Source: a bacterium (lineage in GTDB: Bacteria; Thermodesulfobiota; Thermodesulfobiia; Thermodesulfobiales; Thermodesulfobiaceae). From it: a stretch of 49,058 nt of DNA. The position numbers and the translations under genes are program-made. Positions 7,609 through 16,891 of this stretch are shown in pieces. The stretch spans positions 1 to 49,058 of the forward strand of contig JAJXTU010000005.1 of the NCBI GenBank assembly GCA_021783475.1, written 5' to 3'. The notes under the pieces are model-generated. The model worked only from the letters and a program-made list of their open reading frames with translations. It did not search any database and had not been told where the DNA came from. Numbering within the stretch: position 1 is the first letter of the stretch; each line of letters begins with the position of its first letter.

Positions 7609-9402
7609 TTGTTAAGAAGCGATGTAAGAAATGTTGCAATAATTGCACACGTTGATCACGGTAAAACTACCTTGGTCGATGCAATGTTAAAGCAAAGCGG
7701 AGTTTTCAGAGTCAATGAAGTTGTTGGCGAGAGGATTATGGACTCAAACGATCTGGAAAGGGAAAGAGGCATAACAATATTGTCCAAAAATACTTCTATC
7801 TTTTATAAAGATGTGAAGATAAATATTGTAGATACTCCAGGACATGCTGATTTTGGCGCAGAAGTTGAGAGAATTTTAAACATGGTTGACGGGGTTTTGC
7901 TGCTTGTTGACGCGTTTGAAGGACCCATGCCGCAAACAAAATACGTTCTGAGAAAAGCCCTTGAACAAAATCTTAAACCTATAGTCGTTATAAACAAGAT
8001 TGATAGACCCGATCAAAGAGTTGCCGAGGTCTTAGACGAGGTTTTAGAGCTATTTATCGAGTTGGATGCTCCTGATGCCTTGCTGGATTTTCCTGTTATT
8101 TATACCTCTGCAAAACAAGGCATTGCAAAGTCATCAATGGAGGAAGAGAGTTCAAACCTTATCCCCCTATTTGATGCGTTAATTGAGCAAATACCAATGC
8201 CAAAAGGCGATCTGGACGCACCCTTTCAAATTTTGGTTACCACACTTGATCACGATGAATATATTGGCAGAATTGCCATTGGTAGGGTAATGAGAGGTAA
8301 GATTCTAAATAAGCAAAACGTTTTGGTATTAAATGGCTATGAAGAAAGAAAGGCTAAGATTAGCAAGCTCTTTACTTATGAGGGTCTAAAGAGAATAGAG
8401 ATTCAAGAGGTGACCTGTGGAGATATAATAGCGATTTGTGGAATTGAAGATATAAAGATAGGTGAAACTATAGCGGATCCAGATGAGCCAGAGGTGCTTC
8501 CTGGCATTTATATTGATGAGCCAACCGTCTCCATGATATTTTCGGTAAACAATAGCCCTTTTGCTGGGCAAGAAGGTAGCTTTGTAACATCAAGGCATTT
8601 AAACGAAAGGTTATTTAAAGAACTTCAAACCAACCTCAGTTTAAGAGTAAATCAAACAGGATCTACTGACTCATTCGATGTTTGCGGAAGAGGAGAACTT
8701 CACCTCTCTATTTTGATTGAAACTATGAGAAGAGAAGGTTATGAGTTTCAGGTTGAGAGGCCAAAGGTGATCAACAAAGTAATTAACGGCGAAAAATGTG
8801 AGCCGATGGAGTTCTTGACTATCGACGTACCAAAAGAGCATATGGGCACTGTTATGGACATATTGGGTAGAAGAAAAGCAGAATTAACAAACATGTTAGA
8901 GCTAGCGGGCTATATTAGGCTCGAATTTATTGTGCCAGCAAGGGGGCTTATAGGTTTTAGGTCTACCTTTCTAACCAGCACAAAGGGGACTGGAATTATG
9001 CACCATGTTTTTCATGGCTACGCTCCATACAAGGGGGATGTTCCTCAAAGACAAAATGGTGTTATGGTTTCAATGGAAACAGGGCAGGTCACTTCTTATG
9101 CCCTTTCAAATCTTGAAGACAGAGGGGTATTGTTTGTAATCCCTGGTACAGATGTTTATAAGGGCATGGTCATAGGTGAAAATGCTAAGGAAGTGGATCT
9201 GTGGGTTAACCCATGTAAGAAAAAACACCTTACAAATATTCGTTCGGCTACGAGCGATGAGGCCATCAGGCTCGATACTCCGAGAATTTTTAGCCTTGAG
9301 CAGGCATTGGAGTATATCAATGATGACGAATTGGTTGAAATTACCCCAAAAAGTATTAGGTTAAGGAAGAAGGCTCTTAATAGAAATCCAAGAATGAATT
9401 AA
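7609..9402 (+). CDS. typA: Translational GTPase TypA/BipA
   Basis: 597 residues, the usual BipA length. The G domain shows AHVDHGKT at 13-20, RERGITI at 51-57 and DTPGHAD at 75-81, followed by NKID. EF-G-like domains II, III and V and the TypA-specific C-terminal domain follow, including ARGLIGFRS and the GYAPYKGD region. TypA binds the ribosome and helps 50S assembly or growth under stress. The frame is open from a TTG at 7597, but that codon overlaps the ribosome site GGAGG (7599-7603), so TTG 7609 is taken as the start. Confidence 0.95.
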   Translation: MLRSDVRNVAIIAHVDHGKTTLVDAMLKQSGVFRVNEVVGERIMDSNDLERERGITILSKNTSIFYKDVKINIVDTPGHADFGAEVERILNMVDGVLLLVDAFEGPMPQTKYVLRKALEQNLKPIVVINKIDRPDQRVAEVLDEVLELFIELDAPDALLDFPVIYTSAKQGIAKSSMEEESSNLIPLFDALIEQIPMPKGDLDAPFQILVTTLDHDEYIGRIAIGRVMRGKILNKQNVLVLNGYEERKAKISKLFTYEGLKRIEIQEVTCGDIIAICGIEDIKIGETIADPDEPEVLPGIYIDEPTVSMIFSVNNSPFAGQEGSFVTSRHLNERLFKELQTNLSLRVNQTGSTDSFDVCGRGELHLSILIETMRREGYEFQVERPKVINKVINGEKCEPMEFLTIDVPKEHMGTVMDILGRRKAELTNMLELAGYIRLEFIVPARGLIGFRSTFLTSTKGTGIMHHVFHGYAPYKGDVPQRQNGVMVSMETGQVTSYALSNLEDRGVLFVIPGTDVYKGMVIGENAKEVDLWVNPCKKKHLTNIRSATSDEAIRLDTPRIFSLEQALEYINDDELVEITPKSIRLRKKALNRNPRMN

Positions 9403-9426
9403 TTTATCGAGTTTAGGAGAGATAAA

Positions 9427-10485
9427 ATGAAACCCTGGATAGAGGTTGATCTGGATGCAATTTTATCAAATTATAAATTAATCAAAGAACATGTAAAAAA
9501 AGATTTGATACCAGTCATAAAGAGCAATGCTTATGGTATGGGTTTGATTCCTGTTGCCAATGCTCTGAAAGATGTAACAGATCTTATCGCTATTGGAGAT
9601 ATTGAAGAGGCCCAGACCCTTAGATTATCGGGATTTAATGGAGCTCTGCTCTTAATCGTGCCAATTCTCTCAAGAGAAGAGGCTGAGCTTTGCGTTCATT
9701 ATAACGTCTGCGCAGCCTTAGATTCCTTTGATATGGCATCAATTTTATCTGATGCTGCAAAAAGAAGTTCTAAAATTATTGATGTCCATATCAAAGTTGA
9801 TATCGGTATGCACAGATTTGGTGTTAAGCCAGAAGACTTAGATGGCTTTATGGATGAAATAAAATATTTGCCAAATATAAGAGTAAGGGGGATGTTTTCT
9901 CATTTTCCGCTTGGGGCATCTCACATTACCGAAGAGCAATTTAAGACGTTTGCTTCTCTGTCTTCAAAGCATAAAGATCTGATGATTCATCTGCCAAACT
10001 CCCAAAATACTGTGGAGAATTTTGACTCATTAAGATTTATACCTAGGTGTGGTCTTTTAATTTATGGGTCTATGCCATCTGAAGTTGCAAGTATTAAATT
10101 AAAAAATGTTATTAAGTTAAAGGCTAATATTGTAAAAATACACCATATTTCTGCGGGGCAGAGTTGGTCTTATGGATATTCATATACTGCGCAAAAGGAT
10201 TCAAGAATTGCAGTTATATCTATTGGCTATTCTGATGGGTTGAAGAGATCTCTTTCGAATAGGTGGAGTGCTAAGGTGAGGGGCAATATTTGTCCCTTGA
10301 GAGGCACTATTAATATGAATTTTTCTTTTATCGACATTACAGGATTTGATAATGTGCGAGTAGGAGACGAGGTTGCCTTGATAGATGAAGATTTGAAGGT
10401 TGAAGATATGGCAAAAATAGCTGATACTGTGCCGCATGAGATTCTGGTCTCATTAAGAGAAAGCATAAAAAGAGTTTACATTTAG
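9427..10485 (+). CDS. alr: Alanine racemase
   Basis: 352 residues. This PLP enzyme interconverts L- and D-alanine for peptidoglycan. The PLP lysine lies in VIKSNAYGMG near residue 35, VDIGMHRFG near 125 matches the barrel core, and SYGYSY near 245 carries the second catalytic base, a tyrosine. GYSDG and the GTINMNFSFID segment (family GRxxMD) follow. ATG 9427 follows AGGAGA and is 24 nt after typA, so the two may be co-transcribed. The strong hairpin at 10572-10612 probably ends the transcript. Confidence 0.93.
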   Translation: MKPWIEVDLDAILSNYKLIKEHVKKDLIPVIKSNAYGMGLIPVANALKDVTDLIAIGDIEEAQTLRLSGFNGALLLIVPILSREEAELCVHYNVCAALDSFDMASILSDAAKRSSKIIDVHIKVDIGMHRFGVKPEDLDGFMDEIKYLPNIRVRGMFSHFPLGASHITEEQFKTFASLSSKHKDLMIHLPNSQNTVENFDSLRFIPRCGLLIYGSMPSEVASIKLKNVIKLKANIVKIHHISAGQSWSYGYSYTAQKDSRIAVISIGYSDGLKRSLSNRWSAKVRGNICPLRGTINMNFSFIDITGFDNVRVGDEVALIDEDLKVEDMAKIADTVPHEILVSLRESIKRVYI

Positions 10486-10571
10486 ATATAAAATTTACTT
10501 ATCGATTTGTTTATTGTATTAAAATAAACGCTTGTGTAAATTTTTAAGTTGAATATTAAATATTTTCTTAT

Positions 10572-10612
10572 GCCATTTTTTAAATTCGTGAATTTAAAAA
10601 ATGGCTTTTTTT
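10572..10612 (+). terminator. Intrinsic terminator after alr
   Basis: A perfect 16-bp inverted repeat (10572-10587 with 10590-10605) with a 2-nt gap is followed by seven T residues. The inner part is AT-rich; the outer GCCA/TGGC closes it. A small free-standing RNA ending here is also possible, since the hairpin lies 87 nt after alr. Confidence 0.8.
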
Positions 10613-10714
10613 ATAGTAAGCAGCAAATCTTTCTTGTCTAATTGGCAAATATATTTATTATACAAATCTTTTTTAATCTAATTCTAATGTATAAACACAC
10701 TTTATTTGAAATGA

Positions 10715-10743
10715 TTGACATAATTGGAATATAGCTATAAAAT
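10715..10743 (+). promoter_or_regulatory. Near-consensus promoter for the binding-protein gene
   Basis: A perfect TTGACA at 10715-10720, a 17-bp spacer, then TAAAAT at 10738-10743. It is the strongest promoter match I found in the window. The start would fall near 10750, giving a 25-nt leader with a strong SD (GAGGAAGGGG). Confidence 0.75.
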
Positions 10744-10775
10744 TTCAATAATTTACTGAGGAAGGGGTGTATTAT

Positions 10776-11924
10776 ATGAAACGTTATGGGGTTTACGCTT
10801 TGCTTTTCGTTCTGTTTGCTTTTGGTGCATTTTTTGTTGCTGGATGTTCAGGTCAGAGTAAGCCAGCCGGCGAGTCAAACGTTATCAAAATTGGTTTTGC
10901 TGCTCCTCTTAGTGGCTCTCAAGCTGAGATGGGCACCTATCTTAAAAATGGCGCTCTTATGGCCATTGATAAGATAAACGCAAAAGGCGGAATCAATGGC
11001 AAAAAACTTGAACTTGTCGCAATGGATGATAAGGCTGATCCCAAAGAGGCCGTCTCTGTTGCACAGAAGTTTGCTGCAGATCCTTCAATAGTAGCAGTTA
11101 TAGGCCACCTTAATTCCGGTGCGTCTATTCCTGCTTCTGCTATCTATCATCAAGCGGGTCTTGTAATGGTCTCACCATCTTCGACAAACCCGAAGCTTAC
11201 CGAACAGGGTTTCAACAACGTATTTAGGGTTTGTACTACTGACGCTATGCAGGGTCCCTTTGCTGCAAAATATCTCAAGGATAAGTTGAAAAAAGAAACT
11301 GTTGTAGTCCTTGACGACAAGACTGCATATGGTCAGGGCCTTGCAGATGAGTTTGCGAAGGCATTTCAAGCTGATGGCGGAAAGATCCTGATGAGAGAGG
11401 GAATAAATCAGGGGGACAAAGACTTTACTGCTCTCTTGACAAAGATAAAATCTCTAAATCCACAGGCTATATATTTTGGTGGAATGTATCCTGAGGCTGG
11501 ACAGATGGTAAAACAGATGAAGGCGTTAGGAATGAACAAGATTGACTTTCTAAGCGGTGACGGTGTAGAAGATCCTGCATTCATAAAGATTGCTGGTGCT
11601 GATGCAAACGGTACTTATGCAAGCAACGTTGGTCCTGCAATTGAAAAGATTCCTGGGGCTAAAGCCTTTATTGATGAATACACAAAGAAGTTTGGAATGG
11701 CACCTGGTCCATATGCGCTCTTTGGCTATGATGCAGCTCTTGCGGTAATTACAGCTCTTGAAAAGGCTCCAAAGCCAGATAGGGCAGATGTATTGAAAGT
11801 TATGCCAACCGTTAGCTTCGAAGGCATGCTTGGAAAGACATCTTTTGACAGTAAGGGCGACACAACAAATAAAGTTCTTACTATGTTCGAAGTTAAAAAC
11901 GATCAATGGCAACCTGTTGATTAG
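10776..11924 (+). CDS. Branched-chain amino-acid type ABC substrate-binding lipoprotein
   Basis: 382 residues. A lipoprotein signal peptide ends in FVAGCSG, so the mature protein starts at the lipobox Cys and is membrane-tethered outside the cytoplasm. The body is a type I periplasmic binding fold of the LivJ class: IKIGFAAPLSGSQA, GGINGKKLELV, then YGQGLADEFAKAF and FGYDAALAVITAL. It should bind leucine, isoleucine, valine or a similar small ligand. A GTG at 10767 overlaps the SD GAGGAAGGGG, so ATG 10776 is the start. No permease or ATPase genes (livHMGF) are nearby. It has its own promoter and terminator. Confidence 0.88.
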   Translation: MKRYGVYALLFVLFAFGAFFVAGCSGQSKPAGESNVIKIGFAAPLSGSQAEMGTYLKNGALMAIDKINAKGGINGKKLELVAMDDKADPKEAVSVAQKFAADPSIVAVIGHLNSGASIPASAIYHQAGLVMVSPSSTNPKLTEQGFNNVFRVCTTDAMQGPFAAKYLKDKLKKETVVVLDDKTAYGQGLADEFAKAFQADGGKILMREGINQGDKDFTALLTKIKSLNPQAIYFGGMYPEAGQMVKQMKALGMNKIDFLSGDGVEDPAFIKIAGADANGTYASNVGPAIEKIPGAKAFIDEYTKKFGMAPGPYALFGYDAALAVITALEKAPKPDRADVLKVMPTVSFEGMLGKTSFDSKGDTTNKVLTMFEVKNDQWQPVD

Positions 11925-11944
11925 ACGATTTAATTAGTATTTTA

Positions 11945-11977
11945 AAAGATGGCGAAATTCTCGCCATCTTTTTTTTT
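11945..11977 (+). terminator. Intrinsic terminator after the binding-protein gene
   Basis: An 11-bp perfect stem (AAAGATGGCGA with TCGCCATCTTT) with a 5-nt AATTC loop is followed by a T run. It lies about 20 nt after the stop codon. Confidence 0.9.
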
Positions 11978-12028
11978 GGTCAAAAAATAGTTAGAATAAT
12001 TAAAACTATGTAATGTTAGGTGGAGCAA

Positions 12029-13255
12029 TTGATTAGAATAGACATCAATAGACTTAGTGATGGTCAAAAACTGAACTCCCCTGTGCTCGATTCGAGGGGT
12101 AGGCTGCTTATCGGCGAAGGTATACCATTGAATTCTCAAATGGTCAAGCACCTCAAAGAGTTGGGATTGCAGTTTATCCCCATTGAAGTTTCTGGATATG
12201 AAGATATAAATCAGCTCGAAGTGATCTCAAGAAAAGTTGAAATGTTCATGAAAAAAGAGGCTAATGAGATATTCAAAGCTGCAAGAAAAACTGCTATGAT
12301 AAACCCTGAAAGAATTATAAATGCTGTTGATTACGTAATGAACGATATGCTTGCAAAGGGCAAGACGGGAATAGTGGTTGACGATCTTAGAACTAACAAG
12401 GACTTTATATTCGATCATCTTACAAGGGTGTGTATATATTCAGGCATACTTGGCACAGCTCTGGGGCTAAACGATTTAAGACTTAGAACGCTGATGATCA
12501 CCGCCTATTTGCACGATGTGGGCTTGGCATTGATAGACGACGAGGATATACTTAGCGGAAGTTATGTTACCGATAAACCAAGTTATAAGATTCAAGAGCA
12601 CCCAAAGCTTGGGAGAGATCTGTGCGCTAGAGCTGGATTTCCTTCTATAATAAGTCGGTCTCTATATCAACATCATGAAAGAATTGATGGAAAGGGTTAT
12701 CCAAGAGGCTTGCTTGAAAAGGACATAACATTGTACGCAAAGATAATTTCTGTTGTGAACGTTTATGATGCGCTTACATCGCCTTTACCAAAAAGAAAAC
12801 CTTACTTGCCAAATGAGGCTTTAGAGTTTATTATGGCTTTGAGTAACAGCGCCTTCGATAAGGATATTCTAAAAGTCTTTTTGAAAAAGGTAGTTCCATA
12901 TCCACCTGGTACCCTTGTTCTACTATCTGATAACCAGATCTGTGTGGTAAAGGATTGCAATAACGACCTTCCCCTAAGGCCAATTTTAAAGACTTATGCC
13001 TATCTTGATGGTGGACAGGTGAAGTATATTGATAATCCATCTACTGTAGATCTTAAAAATAATTTGAATTTAACCATTGTTGGGCAGGTGGACAGCGCCG
13101 GCAAGATCATCGATTACGAGACCTCATCTATTTCAAGCAATTTAGAAAATATTGACGATGAAGAATTAAAAAATGATATTACTAAGAAAATTTCAAATAA
13201 AAAGATTGTAAGGTTTAAGAGGAGCGTAAAATTAATTGATAAAAGTAAGCCTTGA
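12029..13255 (+). CDS. HD-GYP domain protein (c-di-GMP phosphodiesterase type), first of a tandem pair
   Basis: 408 residues. Residues about 1-60 form a small N-terminal domain (VLDSRGRLLIGEGIPL). The central HD domain has AYLHDVG, and HHERIDGKGYP carries an intact GYP motif, so c-di-GMP hydrolysis is plausible. The C-terminal part (YPPGTLVLLSDNQICVVKD) is a beta-rich extension seen after many HD-GYP domains. There are no membrane segments or signal peptide, so it is cytoplasmic. A GTG at 12020 overlaps the SD AGGTGGAG; TTG 12029 is preferred, and its MIRI start aligns with MIKV of the next gene, which overlaps by 20 nt. Confidence 0.85.
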   Translation: MIRIDINRLSDGQKLNSPVLDSRGRLLIGEGIPLNSQMVKHLKELGLQFIPIEVSGYEDINQLEVISRKVEMFMKKEANEIFKAARKTAMINPERIINAVDYVMNDMLAKGKTGIVVDDLRTNKDFIFDHLTRVCIYSGILGTALGLNDLRLRTLMITAYLHDVGLALIDDEDILSGSYVTDKPSYKIQEHPKLGRDLCARAGFPSIISRSLYQHHERIDGKGYPRGLLEKDITLYAKIISVVNVYDALTSPLPKRKPYLPNEALEFIMALSNSAFDKDILKVFLKKVVPYPPGTLVLLSDNQICVVKDCNNDLPLRPILKTYAYLDGGQVKYIDNPSTVDLKNNLNLTIVGQVDSAGKIIDYETSSISSNLENIDDEELKNDITKKISNKKIVRFKRSVKLIDKSKP

Positions 13256-14336
13256 TGAAATAGTTTCTGGAAACGAGCTTCAATTTCCTATTTTTGATGG
13301 CTTTGGCAGACTGCTTATTGGCAAAGGCGTTGCTATTACTGATAGCATGTTGGATAGGCTGAAAAAATTGGGAGTCAGAAAAGTCCCAATTGAAGAAGAG
13401 GGATATGAGGATATCGAAGAGGTTGACTTAGTCGATCAGAAAAGTGTAATTGAGGCTAACAAAGCCCTAAGAGATGTTAGTAACGATATAAAGAAAAACA
13501 AGATTGCAGATCCAGAAATAATTATGGATGCAGCCGATAAGCTTATTTCAGAGATTTTGAACAAACCAAAGCTTTCAATAGCTGTAAATGATGTAAGGAT
13601 ATATAGAGATTATTTATTGAGTCATATGACCAGAACTGCAATATTTAGCGCAATACTGGGCACATCTCTTGGCTACAACGATTATAAATTAAAAACACTA
13701 ATGCTTTCCTCATATCTTCACGATATTGGCCTTTTGCTTCTGGAATACCAAGATGAAAACAAGATAGTTTCTTTTGAGGGACACCCACAATACAAAGATC
13801 ATCCTACCATTGGAAGAGATGTTGTAAGAAGGTTGGGTTTCTCCTCTGTGGTTGCAAATGCTATTGTGCAGCATCATGAAAGGCTTGATGGAACTGGCTT
13901 TCCTAACTCAACCAAGATAATAAATGATTATGCCCAAATAATAAGCATAATAAGCTTTTTCGACTCATTAACTCAGCCATTTGTCGGTGAAGGTTACTCT
14001 CCAAGTGAAGCTTTAGAATTAATTATGGGTAATTCGGGTATAATGTTTGATCAAGATATTGTTAAGATTTTTGTGAAAAAAGTAATGCCTTATCCACCAG
14101 GTACATTAGTTTTATTGTCTAATGACATTATTTGTGTGGTAAAGGATGTCAACCCAAGTTTTGTGCTAAGACCTACGGTAAAAACCTATGGCATTTATGA
14201 GAACCATGAAATTAAAAGATTTGAATTAGATCAGATAATAGAGATAGACCTCGTAAAAGAACTTTCTCTAACAATCGTGGGTCAGGTTAACTCTAAAGGT
14301 GTACTTAAAAGGTTTACTAATCCCGAATCTTTGTAG
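13236..14336 (+). CDS. HD-GYP-like protein, second of the tandem pair, GFP in place of GYP
   Basis: 366 residues, collinear with the preceding gene over its whole length: the N-terminal GRLLIGKGVAI domain, HD motif SYLHDIG, HHERLDGTGFP, and the C-terminal YPPGTLVLLSNDIICVVKD. The pair clearly arose by tandem duplication. Here the GYP motif reads GFP, and the residues after the HD motif differ, so activity may be altered or specialised; metal-binding His and Asp residues are kept. The start is TTG at 13236 after AGAGGAG, overlapping the upstream gene by 20 nt, so the two are translated from one mRNA. The protein is cytoplasmic. Confidence 0.83.
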   Translation: MIKVSLDEIVSGNELQFPIFDGFGRLLIGKGVAITDSMLDRLKKLGVRKVPIEEEGYEDIEEVDLVDQKSVIEANKALRDVSNDIKKNKIADPEIIMDAADKLISEILNKPKLSIAVNDVRIYRDYLLSHMTRTAIFSAILGTSLGYNDYKLKTLMLSSYLHDIGLLLLEYQDENKIVSFEGHPQYKDHPTIGRDVVRRLGFSSVVANAIVQHHERLDGTGFPNSTKIINDYAQIISIISFFDSLTQPFVGEGYSPSEALELIMGNSGIMFDQDIVKIFVKKVMPYPPGTLVLLSNDIICVVKDVNPSFVLRPTVKTYGIYENHEIKRFELDQIIEIDLVKELSLTIVGQVNSKGVLKRFTNPESL

Positions 14337-14358
14337 ATCTCTTTTTCTCTTAAAAAAA

Positions 14359-14367
14359 TGATATAAT
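14359..14367 (+). promoter_or_regulatory. Extended -10 promoter before glmU
   Basis: TG-A-TATAAT at 14359-14367, a perfect extended -10. No clear -35 box is visible at the expected distance. The start would lie near 14374, giving a 50-nt leader to glmU. Confidence 0.55.
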
Positions 14368-14423
14368 TCACTATATATAAAATATACTTATGAGTTATAA
14401 AATTTCTATATAAGGTGATAAAT

Positions 14424-15815
14424 TTGTCATATAACAAAAAAATATATCCTGTGATAATGTGTGCTGGAATTGGGAAGAGAATGAAGTCCAGCTTCCCGAA
14501 AGTTATGCATAGCCTATTGGATAAGCCTATGCTGTGGTGGACCGTAAGGTCTTTTAGCGATATATTGAAAAATAAACCCATAGCCATAGTTGGCAAAAAT
14601 AAAGATGTTATTTCAAAATATTTTAACGATACAGATATGGATTTCGTGGTTCAAGATGAACCCCTTGGCACTGCCCACGCGCTTCTTTGTGCGTATGAAA
14701 GTTTAAGAAATATTTCTGATCAGGACTTTTTCCTTGTTATGCCAGGCGATATGCCATTGATAAAACAAGAAACCATAGATAATTTAGTAAAGATGTCTGA
14801 ATCAGATAATGATATTGTTTTTATCACCTGTAAGGTTGATAATCCATCTGGATATGGCAGGATCATAAGAGATAGCTTTGGCAAGTTTGTAAGAATTGTT
14901 GAAGAGAAAGACGCATCGAATGAAGAGCAATGCATAAAAGAGATTAATGTCGGCATATATCTTATCAGAACAGCATTGCTTAAACTTCTTTACAACATTA
15001 AAAATTCAAATGCCCAGGGCGAGTATTATCTTACAGATTTGTTAGAAATTGCCCTTAAAGGAGGATACAAGCTTGATACATTAGAAACCCTGGATCAAAA
15101 AGAGATCTTAGGAGTAAATTCTCAACGCGATCTATTAGCAGCTCAGGCTGAAGCAAAAAATTCTATAATTAAATTTCACCTGGAAAATGGAGTTCAAATA
15201 TTCGATATTTCTTCAACGTGGATTGGACCAGAAGTTTCAATAAGCTCTGGCGCAAAAATCATGCCCGGTTCAATAATATATGGGAAGAGTGAAATTGGCT
15301 CTTCATCGATAGGTCCATTTTCTAATGTAGAAAACTCAAATATTGGAGATAATTCTAATGTGCTATACAGCGTTATAAAAAATTCTACAATAGGAAACAA
15401 CGTAAGTATTGGTCCTTTTTCTCATATTAGAGAAAAAACTCTTGTAAAGGACAATATTAGAATTGGGAATTTTGTCGAGCTGAAAAATACAGAAATAGAA
15501 AACAATTCAAAAGCGTCTCATCTTTCATATCTTGGGGATACTTCGGTAGGCTCAAATGTAAATATAGGGGCTGGAACAATAACCTGTAACTATGATGGCT
15601 TTGAAAAATATAAAACTACTATTGAGGATAACGTTTTTGTTGGCAGCGATTCAATTTTGGTAGCGCCGGTAAAACTTTCAAAGGGTTCTATGATTGCAGC
15701 TGGCTCTGTTATAACGAGGGATGTTCCCGAAGATTCATTGGGCATTGGCAGATCCTCACAGGTGAATAAAGACGGATGGGTAAAGCGCTTCAAGAGCACA
15801 AAACTGAAAAAATGA
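14424..15815 (+). CDS. glmU: Bifunctional N-acetylglucosamine-1-phosphate uridylyltransferase / glucosamine-1-phosphate acetyltransferase
   Basis: 463 residues with both expected halves. The N-terminal pyrophosphorylase (about 1-230) has CAGIGKRMKSSFPKVMH and later GTAHAL and MPGDMPLI. The C-terminal left-handed beta-helix (about 250-445) shows hexapeptide repeats and the acetyltransferase segment HLSYLGDTSVGSNVNIGAG. It makes UDP-GlcNAc for peptidoglycan. A GTG at 14415 overlaps AAGGTGAT, so TTG 14424 is the better start. One substitution: the usual nucleotide motif LAAGxGTRM reads CAGIGKRM. It precedes prs, as in Bacillus. Confidence 0.93.
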   Translation: MSYNKKIYPVIMCAGIGKRMKSSFPKVMHSLLDKPMLWWTVRSFSDILKNKPIAIVGKNKDVISKYFNDTDMDFVVQDEPLGTAHALLCAYESLRNISDQDFFLVMPGDMPLIKQETIDNLVKMSESDNDIVFITCKVDNPSGYGRIIRDSFGKFVRIVEEKDASNEEQCIKEINVGIYLIRTALLKLLYNIKNSNAQGEYYLTDLLEIALKGGYKLDTLETLDQKEILGVNSQRDLLAAQAEAKNSIIKFHLENGVQIFDISSTWIGPEVSISSGAKIMPGSIIYGKSEIGSSSIGPFSNVENSNIGDNSNVLYSVIKNSTIGNNVSIGPFSHIREKTLVKDNIRIGNFVELKNTEIENNSKASHLSYLGDTSVGSNVNIGAGTITCNYDGFEKYKTTIEDNVFVGSDSILVAPVKLSKGSMIAAGSVITRDVPEDSLGIGRSSQVNKDGWVKRFKSTKLKK

Positions 15816-15870
15816 AAAAATTAATTATACATAAAACTTTTGATTTGGCAAAAGGAAGGAGTAAGCTTTA

Positions 15871-16815
15871 GTGGACAATTCTTCATATTCGATTTTTTCA
15901 GGCTCATCAAATGTAGCCCTGAGTAAAGAGGTTTCAAGTTTTTTGGGAAGGAATCTGGGAGCTGTTAATATAACTAGGTTTAGTGACGGTGAAGTCTATG
16001 TTAGGGTGGAAGAGTCAGTTAGAGGCAAGGATATATTTTTAATCCAGTCAACATCTAGCCCCGTAAACGAAAGACTTATGGAGCTTCTGATAATGGTAGA
16101 TGCGTTTAAAAGGGCTTCTGTATCATCTATAAATGTTATTATCCCGTATTTTTGCTATGCAAGACAGGACAGGAAGGTTAGGGGTAGGGAACCAATTTCT
16201 GCGAAACTTGTGGCCAATCTTATCGAACGTGCAGGCGTAGATAGAGTTATAGGCATAGATTTTCATACTGGCCAAATTCAAGGTTTTTTCGATATATTAG
16301 TTGACCATCTCACTGCCATACCAGTATTCGATGCTTATCTTAAGGCAAATCTTGGAGTAGAAAATCTTGTAATTGTTTCACCCGATATAGGCGGTGTGGC
16401 AAGGGCAAGACTTTTGGCAGAGAGAATGGGTGTCCCCCTTGCAGTGGTGGACAAAAGGAGACCTTTACCAAATCAGGCGGAGGCAGTTAACATAATTGGC
16501 GATGTAGTTGGAAAAAGATGCGTAGTAATTGACGATATAATTGATACTGGCGGAACGATGGTTGAGGCTGCTCACATATTGAAAAAGAATGGCGTAAAAG
16601 AAGTATTAGGCGTTGCGACACATGGCATCTTGTCTGGGCCTGCCATAGAAAGACTTACAAAGTCTGACTTCTCCCACTTTATAGTTACAAACACAATCTA
16701 TCATCCTGAGGATTTCTATGGTCCAAAGATCAAGGTTATATCTGTTGCAAGGCTAATAGCAGAATCCATTAAGAGAATAGCTTTGTCGGAGTCTGTAAGC
16801 GAACTTTTTAGATAG
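15871..16815 (+). CDS. prs: Ribose-phosphate pyrophosphokinase
   Basis: 314 residues, a standard class I PRPP synthetase. It transfers pyrophosphate from ATP to ribose-5-phosphate. Visible motifs are FSDGEVYVRVEESVRG, the flexible-loop YARQDRKVRGREPISAK, the GIDFHTGQIQGFF segment (usually DLHAGQ), and the PRPP-binding VIDDIIDTGGTM. GTG 15871 follows AAGGAAGGAG. It is 55 nt after glmU; the two enzymes both feed nucleotide-sugar and nucleotide synthesis and probably share a transcript. Confidence 0.95.
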   Translation: MDNSSYSIFSGSSNVALSKEVSSFLGRNLGAVNITRFSDGEVYVRVEESVRGKDIFLIQSTSSPVNERLMELLIMVDAFKRASVSSINVIIPYFCYARQDRKVRGREPISAKLVANLIERAGVDRVIGIDFHTGQIQGFFDILVDHLTAIPVFDAYLKANLGVENLVIVSPDIGGVARARLLAERMGVPLAVVDKRRPLPNQAEAVNIIGDVVGKRCVVIDDIIDTGGTMVEAAHILKKNGVKEVLGVATHGILSGPAIERLTKSDFSHFIVTNTIYHPEDFYGPKIKVISVARLIAESIKRIALSESVSELFR

Positions 16816-16891
16816 CGAACTTGTTATTCAGATCGAGTTTGATTAGGGAATATAAGCTTTTTTAGATAATAATAGTTAAAAGGAGGATGCC

